A stretch of DNA of 64,000 bases from Heliopora coerulea (lineage: Eukaryota > Cnidaria > Anthozoa > Scleralcyonacea > Helioporidae): NCBI GenBank assembly GCA_030142905.1, contig JASJOG010000140.1:620001-684000 (forward strand), in the 5' to 3' direction. The position numbers were made by a program, and so were the translations under genes. A model generated the notes under the pieces. It saw only the letters and a program-made list of their open reading frames with translations, was not told the DNA's origin and ran no database searches. Positions 45,481 through 56,930 of the stretch are shown piece by piece (position 1 is the stretch's first letter; each line of letters starts with the position of its first letter).

Positions 45481-46908
45481 ATGGAGAAAAATTGGAAAGC
45501 GTCTTGCCCACAAGGCGACAAAAGAAGAGCGTACACTGTGGAGTTTAAAACGACGATTGTCAAGTATGCGCAAGCTAATTCCGGACGAAGTGCTGCCAAG
45601 AAATTTAACGTGGACGAGAGAAGAGTTAGAGAATGGCGTCAACAGTTTGAAGCACTATCTGAGATAAAGAAAAAATCTGGTGGGGCAAAAAAGATGCGAC
45701 TCGAGGGTGGAGGCAGAAAAATAACAAATTTAGACCTGGAGGAAGATGTTTTAAACTGGATTCACGAGCGTCGTGCCAATATGTTGAGAGTCTCTCGCAA
45801 ACTTATTATGAGAAAGGCAAAAGCAATTCACGATGAAAGCGTTGGCAATGATCCTGCCGCTCAAACAAGTTTTGTTGCCAGTCGTGGTTGGCTTGAAAAA
45901 TTTATGAAAAGAAACTGCCTTTCCCTGCGAAGAAAAACCACAACTGCTCAAAAAGATCCATCTCATATGATCGACAAATTGGTGGCATATATGCTACAAA
46001 TTCGAAGATTATCTCGTCAATTTAATTACGATTCTAGCTGTATTATAGCCATGGATGAGACTGCTGTTTGGGCAGATACGGTATCTCCGAACACAGTTGA
46101 CGTTACTGGGACAAAGGCCATTCCATTAAAAACCACGGGGAATGAGAAATTCAGAGTTTCTGTTTGTTTGACAGCCAAAGCCGACGGCACAAAATTGAAG
46201 CCTTTTATAGTGTTTGGTAGTGCTAAGCGTGAGAGCAAGGCGCTAAATGACGAATTTAAAGCTCGTTACTGTGTTGCTTCATCAGCGAATGCCTGCATGA
46301 ACGAAAAACTGACTATACAGTTTGTTAACTCGGTAATTGGAAAGTTTGCATTTCGTCGTCGCTTGCTTGCATGGGACTCGTTCGAATGCCATACAACAAA
46401 TGAGGTGAGGAAGACTCTCAAAATGGCCAAAGTAGATTCTGTTGTGGTCCCAGGGGGCTGTACGAAGTACATCCAAGCTCCAGACGTTTCATGGAATAAG
46501 CCATTCAAAGGACATCTGACTGATCGTTACGACGAATGGCTAAGTAATGGTGTTCACGAATACACAGCTTGTGGAAACATGAAGCCACCGCCGAGACGCA
46601 AAGTTGTCGAATGGGTTCTGGGATCTTGGGATGCCCTATCTGAAGATTTAATTAAGAAGTCATTCAAAAGGTGTGGTCTAAATCTCAAGACAGATGGAAG
46701 TGAAGACGAGACAATTCACTGCTTTAAATCAGGCTCACCCTGCGCAGCTGGTTTGTCCTTTTTGAATAACCAAACAGCAATGCTTGATGACACATCGCTG
46801 CAGATAAACCCGTTTGAAATCACTGATTCGGACTGGGAAGAAGCAGCAGAATCTTTTCACCTTCTCGATGAAGATAAAGACGAAGATGATTTGGACGTTG
46901 AATTTTAA
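45481..46908 (+). CDS. Pogo superfamily transposase, 475 aa
   Basis: Starts at ATG 45481. Residues about 18-55 (YTVEFKTTIVKYAQANSGRSAAKKFNVDERRVREW) form a psq/homeodomain-like helix-turn-helix. About 84-150 matches a CENP-B-type second DNA-binding domain. The DDE_1 catalytic core has Asp192 (IIAMDETAVW), Asp299 (LLAWDSFECH) and Asp335 (QAPDVSWNKPFK), giving the DDD triad typical of pogo elements. The C-terminus is acidic (DEDKDEDDLDVEF). No stop or frameshift occurs. It would cut at the terminal repeats and insert at TA. Domesticated relatives include CENP-B, Jerky and TIGD proteins, but the intact ends indicate a transposon copy. Confidence 0.92.
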   Translation: MEKNWKASCPQGDKRRAYTVEFKTTIVKYAQANSGRSAAKKFNVDERRVREWRQQFEALSEIKKKSGGAKKMRLEGGGRKITNLDLEEDVLNWIHERRANMLRVSRKLIMRKAKAIHDESVGNDPAAQTSFVASRGWLEKFMKRNCLSLRRKTTTAQKDPSHMIDKLVAYMLQIRRLSRQFNYDSSCIIAMDETAVWADTVSPNTVDVTGTKAIPLKTTGNEKFRVSVCLTAKADGTKLKPFIVFGSAKRESKALNDEFKARYCVASSANACMNEKLTIQFVNSVIGKFAFRRRLLAWDSFECHTTNEVRKTLKMAKVDSVVVPGGCTKYIQAPDVSWNKPFKGHLTDRYDEWLSNGVHEYTACGNMKPPPRRKVVEWVLGSWDALSEDLIKKSFKRCGLNLKTDGSEDETIHCFKSGSPCAAGLSFLNNQTAMLDDTSLQINPFEITDSDWEEAAESFHLLDEDKDEDDLDVEF

Positions 46909-47314
46909 GTTTAGAGTTTCTAAGTTTCTTTGTTTACGATCCCCAAGTATTGCCTTCTTTGATGAATATTAAATATTTTGAACCAATTTATGTGACTTTC
47001 AAGATTTGCCTCTAGAATGACCCTGCTACCATTGTAGTAATTTGATTCTTCATAAAAGCAAGAGTCATTTTAAATTTGTCCTGTTTTTAGATGTGAAGCC
47101 TTGCATGCGAACTTTGTAGTGGAACACTTAAATTGTCATACTTTTGCCCCAGAGCTTGTTAAGAGTTTGATTGCAAAATAGACGCCTCCCTCTTTTACAC
47201 GCCTCCCTCTTTTACACGCCTCCCACTTTTACACGCCTCCCTCCAATACACGCCGCACCAAATTTCTTCAAAAGTTAATTCACGCCCCCGGCGTATATTA
47301 GAGGAAATACGGTA

Positions 47315-48312
47315 TTGACAAATCTGTTTTTAACTAATCTACATAACTTTGAACTGATATATGTTATTTTAACTTTTCATTATTTATTCATTTTAATCGA
47401 CTTTTAACTAGCCAGTGTCAATCATTAAAACTTTTAAAATATGCTCAATCCTGGCTGCAATTTCAACATTTTCAGATTATTTAGCTTTATTTGATCCTAA
47501 CCTAATGGCCTCACACCAATGCCTGGTTGCCTTAAATTCTTACCATGCAAGCACTCATTATTTTTGAACTCAAACTGTAATTGTTTTTGAGAAAGATCCC
47601 CCCAGCTTTATTCACAAATTTACTCCCCTGCTTGCGCTTGTGCCTATTTCGTTTGCCACTCATACGCTAAAACGTGGGCCGCCCTTTCAAAATGTGACTG
47701 CATAAAATGTTCATTAGGTCGTCATAAAGTCTATCGAGACAATCCAAATCATTTGCTGAAACAGTGGTGGTGTCAGTAATTCCCCCACGCAGGGACTAAC
47801 GTCTCGACAGGGGTGCTACACTAGAAGAGCCAGGACCACACCTCCTTTATAATTTCCTTTTGTGAAGGTAGAAAACTTGTTGTTCTTCACAAGAATAATC
47901 GCAACAACCGATTTGAAACAGTTTACTTTTACATTTGACATAAAAAGAGGGTATACATGTATTGTCTTTCTTGGTTAAATCAATAACAAGTGCTCATAGT
48001 TGTACAATATATAAATGTGCTATCATCAGTCAAAATTCCCCGACGAATAGTTAATTTTAACTCGAGTGAGAGGCTGTAGCCCCCCTTTGCCGCCACCCCT
48101 GCGCTGAAACATTAGCAAACATTCTTGAAGCATTTCACTCAAATTAGGAATTGTATAAACCTGTCCAATTGACCCAGTCACTCTGAAAAATTTTGTTTTG
48201 AACTATTGTCTTGAATGACAATAAAAACAGCGGTTGCAACCGATTAGGTTGTGTCATCTTATGGCAGGTTGCCGGGTTTATAATTTCTGTCGCATAAAAG
48301 AGGCATTCTATA
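47315..48312. other. No supported gene
   Basis: Non-coding sequence between the pogo element and the next inverted-repeat element; nothing recognised. Confidence 0.35.
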
Positions 48313-48755
48313 AGGGCCTGTTTACACGAAACCGGGCGGATCGTCAAGCCGAGTCAGGTCGTCAACCCAGGTTAACCCGCCTACGAATAAACTCCTGTCA
48401 ACGTTTACATGATAGCCGGGTCAACTCGCTTTGCCGGGTAACCCGATTGAAGACCTTGGATGACCCAGGTTGGCGTAGGGGTGACGATGTGAAATTTTAT
48501 TTCAATGTTCGTGTAAACACGAATTGAATTGAGCGGGGTTCGAGTAAAGTGGTGGTAGATGTATCAACCTGGGTTCATTCTTTTACCCAGAATGCAAGAT
48601 CGCTAATCCGGGTCAGCCACTTGATCGCCACATCTTGGGTGAACCAGACTCGGATGGCTGGCAACCCTGGCCAATGTAAACATAATATATTAACAATCCG
48701 AGTTGGCGTCCTGACCCGGGTTGGCGGCTAACGAGGGTGCGTATAAATACGCCCT
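48313..48755. repeat. MITE-like element
   Basis: The ends AGGGCCTGTTTACACG (left) and, read inward from the right, AGGGCGTATTTATACG form imperfect inverted repeats. The interior, about 440 bp, is more GC-rich than its surroundings, with repeated CCGGGT/ACCCGG words and no coding frame. Confidence 0.5.
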
Positions 48756-49147
48756 ATTTTAGATCTCTCAGTATAAGTGATTTAGAACAAGCGGAACAGG
48801 TACGTCATTACTCTGCTGACAAGCAGTAAAAAACACTTGTACTTTTTAAAACAAAGGTAGGGCTTGAGTCATCACAGGAACGTATGACTCAACTTAAATT
48901 TTGATTATTCTTTTCCTTCGAGAAATCCATAAAAGTACAAATTTGTGTTATAATTTTGGATGTGTTTGTGCATCACCATTGAGTACAACATTTGCAGGGT
49001 TGCTTATAAATAATTGAATAACTTGTTTTTAATTGGGTAATTATGAGCATGAAATTCAGGATGATATGGTCATGTCATCTCGACGCCGAATTTGACACTC
49101 TTTAGATTACGCCATGATCGACGTATTCGCTGAGCTTGCTTTTCAGT

Positions 49148-51412
49148 TTACGATTTGTTGTTCCAGATTTGCTTAATCTTCGTGAGTACATCGGAAACAA
49201 ACCTCATGTCCGGACGTGCATGTTTTACGGCCCACCGTATGTTGCCCAAAGCATTTGAGGTGAAAAAATTGTGTTTTGTGGTTGTGGTAGGTGAGATGCT
49301 GTCGTTGGAAAACGGCAAAGGATAGTCAAACTTAAAACATGTGTCTGTTAATGCATACAGCGATATAAAATGACATCGTCTACGCATTACGATGAAGTCG
49401 CTTTACGATGAAGTATTTACGCTTACCAGAATTAAGGGGGCAAACTTTCATATTTATGCGAATAACACGCCTGAACACGAAGCTATGATAACAGTGAATT
49501 ACATGTACCGAAATAACCATGATTTGCTCAAACACCATGCCCTTAACTTCTTTTCCGTGTAGAACATACGATAAGCAATAAAACAGTATCCCTCCACTTT
49601 CCTCGTTCCTCCTGTGCTAAAGACGTGGATACGAAGCAAATTTGGTATGTTACCAAATACCCTACAGTACTGAATGGCTGCCTAGCCGCATTAAGGTTGT
49701 TTTAGAAGTCAATGGGATTGCACACCAAGTAGAAATCTTCTCTGACAAGTGACACTGTCTTAAAATTATATAATTTAGAGAGGAATCAAGAATCAAATCT
49801 CAGTCATTTAACCAGGGTTTGTCCTATTGCTCAGTCATTGTTAGGGAATCAACCAGACGATAATCACAATCGTAATATAATATATGTATATAAGTGTCCC
49901 AGCACAAAACACGAAACTAAGCTATTTAATATGCAATTTAATAAATAATCTTAATATGACTTTAAGTTTAAAACGCTTCATCGCATCGCAAAACATCGTC
50001 AGAGCAGGTAAAACTACATATACAGTGAATATAAAGATAGTTTGACATGGATTAAGTCAATGGAAGACGCATGCAAGATCTGCCAAGCTTGAGCTGGCGA
50101 CATTCGACTGTGACCATAGATTATAAGCAATATGTTTGTTAATATTTCTTCTTGAAGAAATTTCTTTGGACACTGGCTGTAGCCAATCGAAATCAGCCAT
50201 TGTCGATTAGCAACTTTGAACCACAAAATCCACAAAAAGATGGAACGCTTGCTTCATCAAAGGTGAAATTTAATTTTGACCTTCTCAAGTTTATAATCAA
50301 AGCGTTGGAATGTTCGCAAAGCGGCGAGTGAATCAATAGAATACAGAATTCGCTTTCCCTCTTTAGCGTTGACTGCTTCCCATTCAATTTCGGCAAGAAA
50401 GTCTCTTACACTGACTTTACCCGCATCAGACTAGCTTCATATTCATTGTGTATCATAATTTTATCCACTCTGATGTTGCACGACGCGAAGAAACACTAGT
50501 CCGTGTTATAATTGTTATGCTCCAAATTGAATAGCATTATTTCTTGTTCTGTGCTTGGTACTCGTATTCACATTACAGTAGCTCATTCATATCGTATTAG
50601 AATGTCTTTGAATATTAAAAGAGCTTGACCGAATGTATTTTAAATTCAACATCGAGATGATATGACCTTAACGAGCCAAAACGCAAACCATGTAATCAAT
50701 TTGCAAAAAATTTGGTGTCCAATAACTTGGCAGCGATTCTTTCAATTTATCGCTCGTACTTGTAGTCCATCGTTTATGTAATGACGAATGACTACGTTCC
50801 CTGTAGCAAGTTCTCCTTCCCAACGGTTCAGTTGCAGAGCTTCGGGACGACGTTAGCCACGCTCTGTGTGGCCACGGTTTAGTTAAGCCACTTTGAGGCC
50901 TAGTTCGCACTGGTGACATAACGACATAAGGATATTAACATAATGAAAGAATGACAAAAAAAGTAGTTTTTTCCTTATCTTGTCACTTCCTTGTCATTAA
51001 GTCCCTTCGTTGACTCCGTCGCCAGTTCGACAGAGACTGAGTTTCTTTTTGTTTCGCTTGAGCCAGTCGTAATGTCGCTTTGAGTGAAGCAGACTTGAGT
51101 TCACTTTTCTTTAGTAAGTTCTTGAGTATGCGTTTGATAGACTATGTTTGAGGTTATCGCTTACTGGAAGGTATATATCGTTGATTTTCTTACCTGAAGT
51201 CGAACAAAGTCTATTGCAATCGTCTGAGTGATATTCCCTGATTTCCAACGAACAAAACTATTATTAGCAACGCCTTCACCATATGTGACCATAGACGTCT
51301 GACCTCCTAATTTCATTCCGGATTTACTTGGCTTATTAACCAAAGTTGACCAATGGTCTGATGCCACTTTATTCTCTACTCTAGTTTCACTATGAGAGGA
51401 AGGACACACCAA
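49148..51412 (-). other. Unassigned minus-strand coding-like blocks
   Basis: Three blocks look protein-like but I cannot name them. 51412-51194 reads ...VASDHWSTLVNKPSKSGMKLG... up to a consensus donor CTTCAG/GTAAGAAA. 50433-50257 reads DAGKVSVRDFLAEIEWEAVN...KVKIKFHL then stop. 49387-49148 reads ...KHNFFTSNALGNIRWAVKHARPDMRF...IWNNKS then stop. They could be exons of one gene or separate relics. No convincing acceptors were found for the first two. Remaining bases between them are AT-rich without features. Confidence 0.25.
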
Positions 51413-51912
51413 TTTGTTTTTTCTTGTTTGTCGTCAAGGAAATATTTCCCCTCTACTATCACAGGTCAGATAGCTAATTTGTTTTCGTTTCCTGTTTAAT
51501 ATGATATATCCACGACCTCGCAAGAAGAGGACACATGATCCGGTTGGCTCATTCTCATATCATGGGGTCGATGGGGAATGTATTGGGATCAAATACAGCA
51601 AGCAACAATTTTTTAATTCTTTCCACCAGTTGCTTTTTTTTTTCTCTTCTTCTTAGTTGCTTTTTACTACAACATGTTTTTACTATTTATAGATTAGGAT
51701 TAGCGTTAGGACGAGGGTTATGGTGCTTCTACACCCTACTCGAGAACAGCGAGTGTCAAAATTTAATTGAACAAAGGAAGAAGGTAAACAGAAACGTGAT
51801 CTGTTTTTCACACCCCTACCCACGCAACGAATTGAAGAGAGACCAGTCAGAATAATACAGGATTAAGGTAATCCCACGAGTTATCAGCACAGATTAATTA
51901 ATCACAATAAGT

Positions 51913-52285
51913 CTCCCGTCTACACGTATACTTTTTCACAAGAAAACGCTCACAAAGTTTTCCGTCCACACGACCGTTTTTAAACTGTTTTCATTTGTCA
52001 TCCCGTCCACAAGTAAATGCAGCAACGATTGAAAAACGCTTCTGCTTGTCTATTGAGCATGCATAGGAGGCTAGGTCCACGAACACTGTGATGTCATTGT
52101 TTTCTAAAGTGTCCGTTTTCGCAATCCATTCATAAAATAATCATAAACAATAAACTGCCTTTTTCGAATCGCAACACTTTGGAGATCAGAGCGTTTTCAA
52201 AAGATTCTGTTTTTGCTGCCGAAAACGTTAGCGTTAGCGTGTGGACGAGAGGCCAAAACGCAGAGAAAAGTGTACGTTTTCATTC
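51913..52285. repeat. Possible MITE
   Basis: The left side (GTCTACACGTATAC...GAAAACGC) and right side (GCGTGTGGACGAGAGGCC...GTACGTTTTC) are roughly reverse complementary, with repeated GTCCACA and AAAACG words. Boundaries are uncertain. Confidence 0.35.
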
Positions 52286-52449
52286 CAATCAAGTTCACGT
52301 CAATAGCGTCCTGTGCAGATGCGCCTGTTGGTAAAAGACGCTTGCTCCAGTCATAAATTAGGAAATCGTGTTGTTTTTGAGCAGGTACCAAAAAGCTACT
52401 CCTACTAGGACTTATCCAAAAACCTTGACCAGCCGACAACTTCAAAAAA

Positions 52450-52574
52450 TATAAGAGAAAGCAAATTCAGAAAACCAAGGCCATCTTTCTACTTAAGATT
52501 TAAGTTAACAAAAGATGAACTTAAATCTTTAGTTGAAAAATGGACTTGGTTTTCGGAATTTGCTTTCTCTTATA
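52450..52574. repeat. Short fold-back repeat
   Basis: TATAAGAGAAAGCAAATTC and an imperfect continuation form about 35-bp arms with their reverse complement at 52540-52574. The motif ACTAGGACTTATCCAA occurs on both sides (about 52404 and 52574). Confidence 0.6.
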
Positions 52575-52790
52575 CTAGGACTTATCCAATCCACTTGCTC
52601 ACTTGGGTTCAATTTTGCGTTCTAACTTCACAGAACTTTGGATGTTGACTTAGAACTCATTTACCCGATAGGATTGTTGTATATGATTGTTTCATGTATC
52701 CAATTAACTCATTTCAGAATCATCCTCAGGGTATTATGAAAACGAAACTTCACAATTAACCTACACTGCTGAAGTCAACTGAAAAATGTT

Positions 52791-52861
52791 GACTCGAGCG
52801 GGATTTGAACTCGCACCTTCGGGATACCGGTCCGCCGCTCTACCTGTTGAGCTATCGAGTC
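52791..52861 (-). other. Pseudo-tRNA in left arm
   Basis: Exact mirror image of the unit at 53164-53234; the two point outward from the palindrome centre, so any Pol III transcripts would diverge. Confidence 0.7.
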
Positions 52862-53163
52862 CACAGGGATTGGAGGCGAGTTTTTATCCAATTTAAGTGC
52901 ACGAAATATTCTCGCGACAACTTAACGCTATCCATGAGGATGGATGTGCAGTGTTTCGATTCTATTTCAGAATCATCCTCAGGGTATTATGAAAACGAAA
53001 CTTCACAATTAACCAGTTGTGAAGTTTCGTTTTCATAATACCCTGAGGATGATTCTGAAATAGAATCGAAACACTGCACATCCATCCTCATGGATAGCGT
53101 TAAGTTGTCGCGAGAATATTTCGTGCACTTAAATTGGATAAAAACTCGCCTCCAATCCCTGTG

Positions 53164-53234
53164 GACTCGATAGCTCAACAGGTAGAGCGGCGGACCGGTA
53201 TCCCGAAGGTGCGAGTTCAAATCCCGCTCGAGTC
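53164..53234 (+). other. Pseudo-tRNA in right arm
   Basis: The acceptor ends GACTCGA/TCGAGTC pair perfectly. An A box (TAGCTCAACAGGTAGAGC) and a B-box-like GAGTTCAAATC are present. The anticodon arm pairs only partly, and position 33 is C rather than T, so this is a tRNA-derived module, not a decoding tRNA. Its mirror copy is 52791-52861 on the minus strand. Confidence 0.7.
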
Positions 53235-53627
53235 AACATTTTTCAGTTGACTTCAGCAGTGTAGGTTAATTGTGAAGTTTCGTTTTCAATTAACTCATTG
53301 GTACCGTACGTTGCCCGGTGAATCAGCCTGAAGGTCCACCCTTTCTCCGTGCAAACTTGTAGTTTCTCCTAACTTCTGTGAGGAAATGGATCTTCGCGTT
53401 GGTGATATGACACTGTTATTTCGAAATTAAAATGTGCATCTCCTATTTGTAAACGCAGCTTTTCTCTATGAAGTGACATCCCTTCACCGGAAAAACGCGG
53501 ATCTTCGGTGAAGAAATAAGCGTCTTCCTGTAAGAAATAGACGCCTTCTCTGTAGTAATGTGCAGCTCCTTCGTAGAAAAAGACATCCTACAACCCTGTG
53601 TCTTGGCCTTGCAGAATTTTGATTGCA

Positions 53628-54019
53628 GTATTTACTCGATAAAACGCCTGCCCCGATGTAGCACCGCCCGAATTACGAGTCGCACATGACACAAGAATAT
53701 TAAACAGCACCGCCCTCCAATAAGCGCCGTTATTCATTCACAACAATGCGGTGCTTAATCGAAGCATCATTAGACTGAATTGTTCGAGGAGCCAAACTAA
53801 AAAGACAAATGGGATTCAACTCAATCTAAACCATCCTCGGAAATTTATTCTCCGGCATTACAACGTGTTTCAGTTGTTTCCATTTACTCTTATCGTTAAA
53901 ATTGAGATGATTTTTTAAAGAGCACCGCCCTCAAATAAACGCCGCCCCCGAATAAAAGCCTTATCCGAAAAACTATAAATTTATACAGTGCCGCGGCGCT
54001 TCATCGAGTAAATACGGTA
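53628..54019. repeat. MITE with pogo-like ends
   Basis: The ends GTATTTACTCGATAAAACGCC and, read inward from the right, CCGTATTTACTCGATGAAGC are inverted repeats. They resemble the CCGTATTTCCTCTA ends of the pogo element at 44.55 kb. The interior has CGCCCTCCAATAAGCGCC- and CGCCCTCAAATAAACGCC-like units. No coding frame. A TA follows the right end. Confidence 0.65.
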
Positions 54020-54863
54020 TATATAATCGGGGAGTTGGGTTAACATGTGTTTGTCTTCTTACCGGACACCGTACAATGAAGCCTCCCGGACGTATTGCTA
54101 TTTTGGCGAGCGAATGAAAGCGGGCAGGAATCGCGCCTATGGGACAACATCACATAACCCAGGGATGAAATGTTTACGATTATCATATCGTGTCAATGGA
54201 TCCTTACATACATTAGGCTACAAGAGCCGATCTTCTTGCAACAACAAATGGTAGCAAAAGTAAATATTTACTTTTTCACTTAAATAGGCCTACCTAAAGT
54301 GATATATCTTCAAAGTGAATGTACCAAATCGAAAAATTGTAAAAGAATTTCTCAGCTATGTTGGTTTTCTCTCTACAAAAGGTAAAAACTGCTGAGGGTT
54401 TGAATGCAATTTAAGAAACACCAAAATGCACTTTCGTTTTTGGATACTGTCATCCAAACACGAAGTATGTTGCGGCACTTGAGAAAAGCGTTCCGTAGTA
54501 GCCAATTGGTGCCTGCGATGGATTTACCTTCAGATTGTAAACATAAATTTATTTCTTCACTTTGTCAAACGTCTTCACTGTTACAAAACTATGTTTTCCC
54601 CCTAAATATTTTGTTGCCATGCTGTTTGAGATCACTTAAATATATCGCCACAGGGCCTTATCCTGGAAAAGATAACTTGCAAAGAAACACCAATTTAAAA
54701 AAACCCCCAAAATCTCTTGGCTCTACTACGGGCGAGGAAAAAAACAGAGTTCAATTCAGTTAAAAAAAAATAAAAAAATACCCAATTTGTTCAGGCGAAA
54801 AAATTTCTAGACAGTGATATAAAAATGGGATGCTGCGTGGGCAGTATAAAACAGCACAAAAAG

Positions 54864-55003
54864 TTAAAAGGTTGGTAGACTGCCGAATTTATGATAAAGA
54901 ATTCCAACGTTTCTGGCTATGGAATTTTCACTCTCTGACGAAGGGCTATAGCTTAAAACATTAGAATTCTTTATCATAAATTTGGTAGTCTACTAACCTT
55001 TTA
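54864..55003. repeat. Fold-back repeat
   Basis: GGTTGGTAGACTGCCGAATT with ATGATAAAGAATTC forms the left arm. The reverse complement lies at 54961-55003, with a loop of about 50 bp. It is MITE-like. Confidence 0.6.
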
Positions 55004-55200
55004 AACGAATTCCTATCTTAGTTTACCCGAGATCATCCCAACAAATCAAACGGTTGGCCCCAGTGCCACCAGCGACAATCATAACGTGTAAATGAGCCGT
55101 GAGCTGAAGCAACCGTCGTTAAACGATCATTCAACGATACTTTCCGAAAGGTGCTTACAAACCTACTTCACGTGAGGTAATTTCAGACATCATTTTCAAA

Positions 55201-55434
55201 ATGGTGGACTTCCTTGTAGAAAATAATCTTTGTGGTCAAACGTTGTTAAAGTTAAAGTTACTGGGCAGAGGAAATGCAATCATCGCTGAACTTTTGCGTT
55301 TGTCGGATTTCATTCTGCCCGAATTCCGTCTTGATAATAAAAGAGATCATTTGAAGTATGGCGGCGGCGTTTTGACCGACTTTTCGTACTTCCGTGGAAC
55401 TGAATTCTGCGGAGCGAAAATCGACGTTAAACCG
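55201..55434 (+). CDS. Strumpellin-like exon 1
   Basis: ATG 55201 begins MVDFLVENNLCGQTLLKLKL and continues through NAIIAELLRLSDFILPEFRL, LKYGGGVLTDFSYFRG and KIDVKP, collinear with the strumpellin N-terminus. Exactly 78 codons end at a strong donor (CCG/GTAAGT). No lesion is seen in this exon. Confidence 0.8.
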
Positions 55435-56831
55435 GTAAGTGCGTGGAGTTAAATTAGCCTGATAATGCTCTCGGATCTAACTGTTACCAGAACGTACTGA
55501 CAAGTGTTTTTTGCGAATTTATCAAAGCTTTTCGGCCTTTTTATTTGGTTTTGTAAAATGGCCATCAATGACGTCTTGCATTTAACTTGTTGAACTTCTA
55601 CAACTTTCCTCACACCTTGCATTTGTATTTGCCAAGACGAGGGTGCAACGTTTTGTAAAAATTAGGCCTGTGTCTTCTTAGCGCTATTAGATAAAAGTAC
55701 AGAGGCGTTCTGATTGCATTGTTCACTTGTAGCTGTATCAAGCTTTTCAAATTTTAATATAAAATAATATTTTACCTATTAGTTGACAATTGCTTCCAAA
55801 TTTTGCTGCATGATACGTGGGAAGATCCCACCAGGACACAAGAACTTGATTGTGAGCCCTGATCAATGTTTGAGATGAGATTAAGAAACATACAGTAACC
55901 TGATGAAAAACATCTTGAAATGTCAATATTCAAGTTAAAAAACACAAAGAAATTGGTCGAAGTAGAATGTACTTTCTTTCACTCAAAAACACTTGAATGG
56001 TTGTATGCACTACCCTGTACATACAAAAACAATGTTGAGAATCATGGAGAAGCTGTGATCAGGAAACAGCAGCATGCCAGAGGTTTACTGTGATTAATTT
56101 GTGGCATAGACGTACACAAGGTACCACTGAATTTAAATGGAATACAGTGATGAAATCATCACTGAAGACTGGCATGTGACATACTTAGTGCAATTTGTAC
56201 TTCTTAGAATATTGTATATGAAAACAGTTTCTCAATTTATCAGAAGAACAGTTCTTTGAGTAATTCAAATTAAATCCAAATATTTGTGTACCTGGGCAAA
56301 ACTTCAACATTGATTTATTGCCAACCTCTACTGCTGTTTTGACCAAAGTTGCTATGGCAATGCCAATCCTTACACTAATTTATAACATGAATCTTACTTT
56401 GAATCTTACATTGAATCTTTGAATTGAATCTAACATTGAGTCTAGCACATATATTTGAATCTAACATTGAATCTTACTCAGTTCTTATGTCATCTTTTCC
56501 AATATTTTCATGCTTTACATGTTGCCTCATTATTTTGTGATAAAATTTTCACACAGCTCGTTGTGTACGTCATTGACCCATGGGAGTCTATTAAACTGCA
56601 GTTTCACTCACTGTTGTGTACAATCCATGTGGAGAAGTGTTGTTGTTGCAGACATTTCCTAGGCTATTTGGCACTTAGAAAAGTTTACAGAAGATTGTGC
56701 TAGGTGACCATAAATCAATGTAAATGTGTCCTCTTACGTGTCCTCATCAATGTGATATCAATTTGACTCCTTTGTATGTTATCTAGATGTAATTTTCTTT
56801 TATTTGATTTTCATCCATTTTATTACTTCAG

Positions 56832-56930
56832 GAGCTTCAAGGGCTTGATCGAAAATTCAGGGAAAACCATATTGAGAAGATTTTTCCTTGCTTTTGAAAG
56901 CATTTACAAACATATCACTGACCTGAACAG
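56832..56930 (+). pseudogene. Strumpellin-like exon 2, copy a (frameshifted)
   Basis: Acceptor ATTACTTCAG and donor AACAG/GTACAG are good. The frame starts ELQGLDRKFRENHIE, continues one frame over as RRFFLAFESIYKHITDLNR. The exon is 99 nt against 107 in copy b, so 8 nt are missing at the break. Confidence 0.75.

Larger units (their letters stand above)
44551..47314 (+). mobile_element. Pogo-type DNA transposon with two divergent genes
   Basis: The element 44553-47312 (2760 bp) lies between TA dinucleotides (44551-44552, 47313-47314). It has 23-bp perfect terminal inverted repeats starting CCGTATTTCCTCTAATATAC. Many subterminal copies of a CCTCTAATACACGCC-like unit occur at both ends (44560-44700 and 47180-47300), likely transposase-binding sites. 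Inside, a plus-strand pogo transposase and a minus-strand HIRAN-like gene are transcribed away from a 192-bp shared intergenic region. Both frames and the catalytic Asp triad are intact, so it may be autonomous. Confidence 0.9.
52701..53299. repeat. Perfect palindrome carrying two pseudo-tRNAs, with target duplication
   Basis: Arms 52738-53008 and 53017-53287 are exact reverse complements by eye over 271 bp, around an 8-bp spacer. The body (52714-53286) is flanked by the 13-bp direct repeat CAATTAACTCATT (52701-52713, 53287-53299). The left end carries 24 extra bases (52714-52737) that repeat 52970-52993. Each arm contains one tRNA-like unit. The long duplication suggests LINE-type retroposition, and the perfect symmetry suggests recent formation or arm-to-arm conversion. 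Confidence 0.9.

Noticed and set aside
52805..53220. Two identical 60+ residue open frames, one on each strand
   Set aside because: They are the two arms of the perfect palindrome read through the pseudo-tRNAs; not proteins.
53164..53234. Functional tRNA gene (Thr- or Pro-like)
   Set aside because: Acceptor and T arms look good, but the anticodon stem is mispaired and base 33 is C. The unit is embedded in a repeat family.
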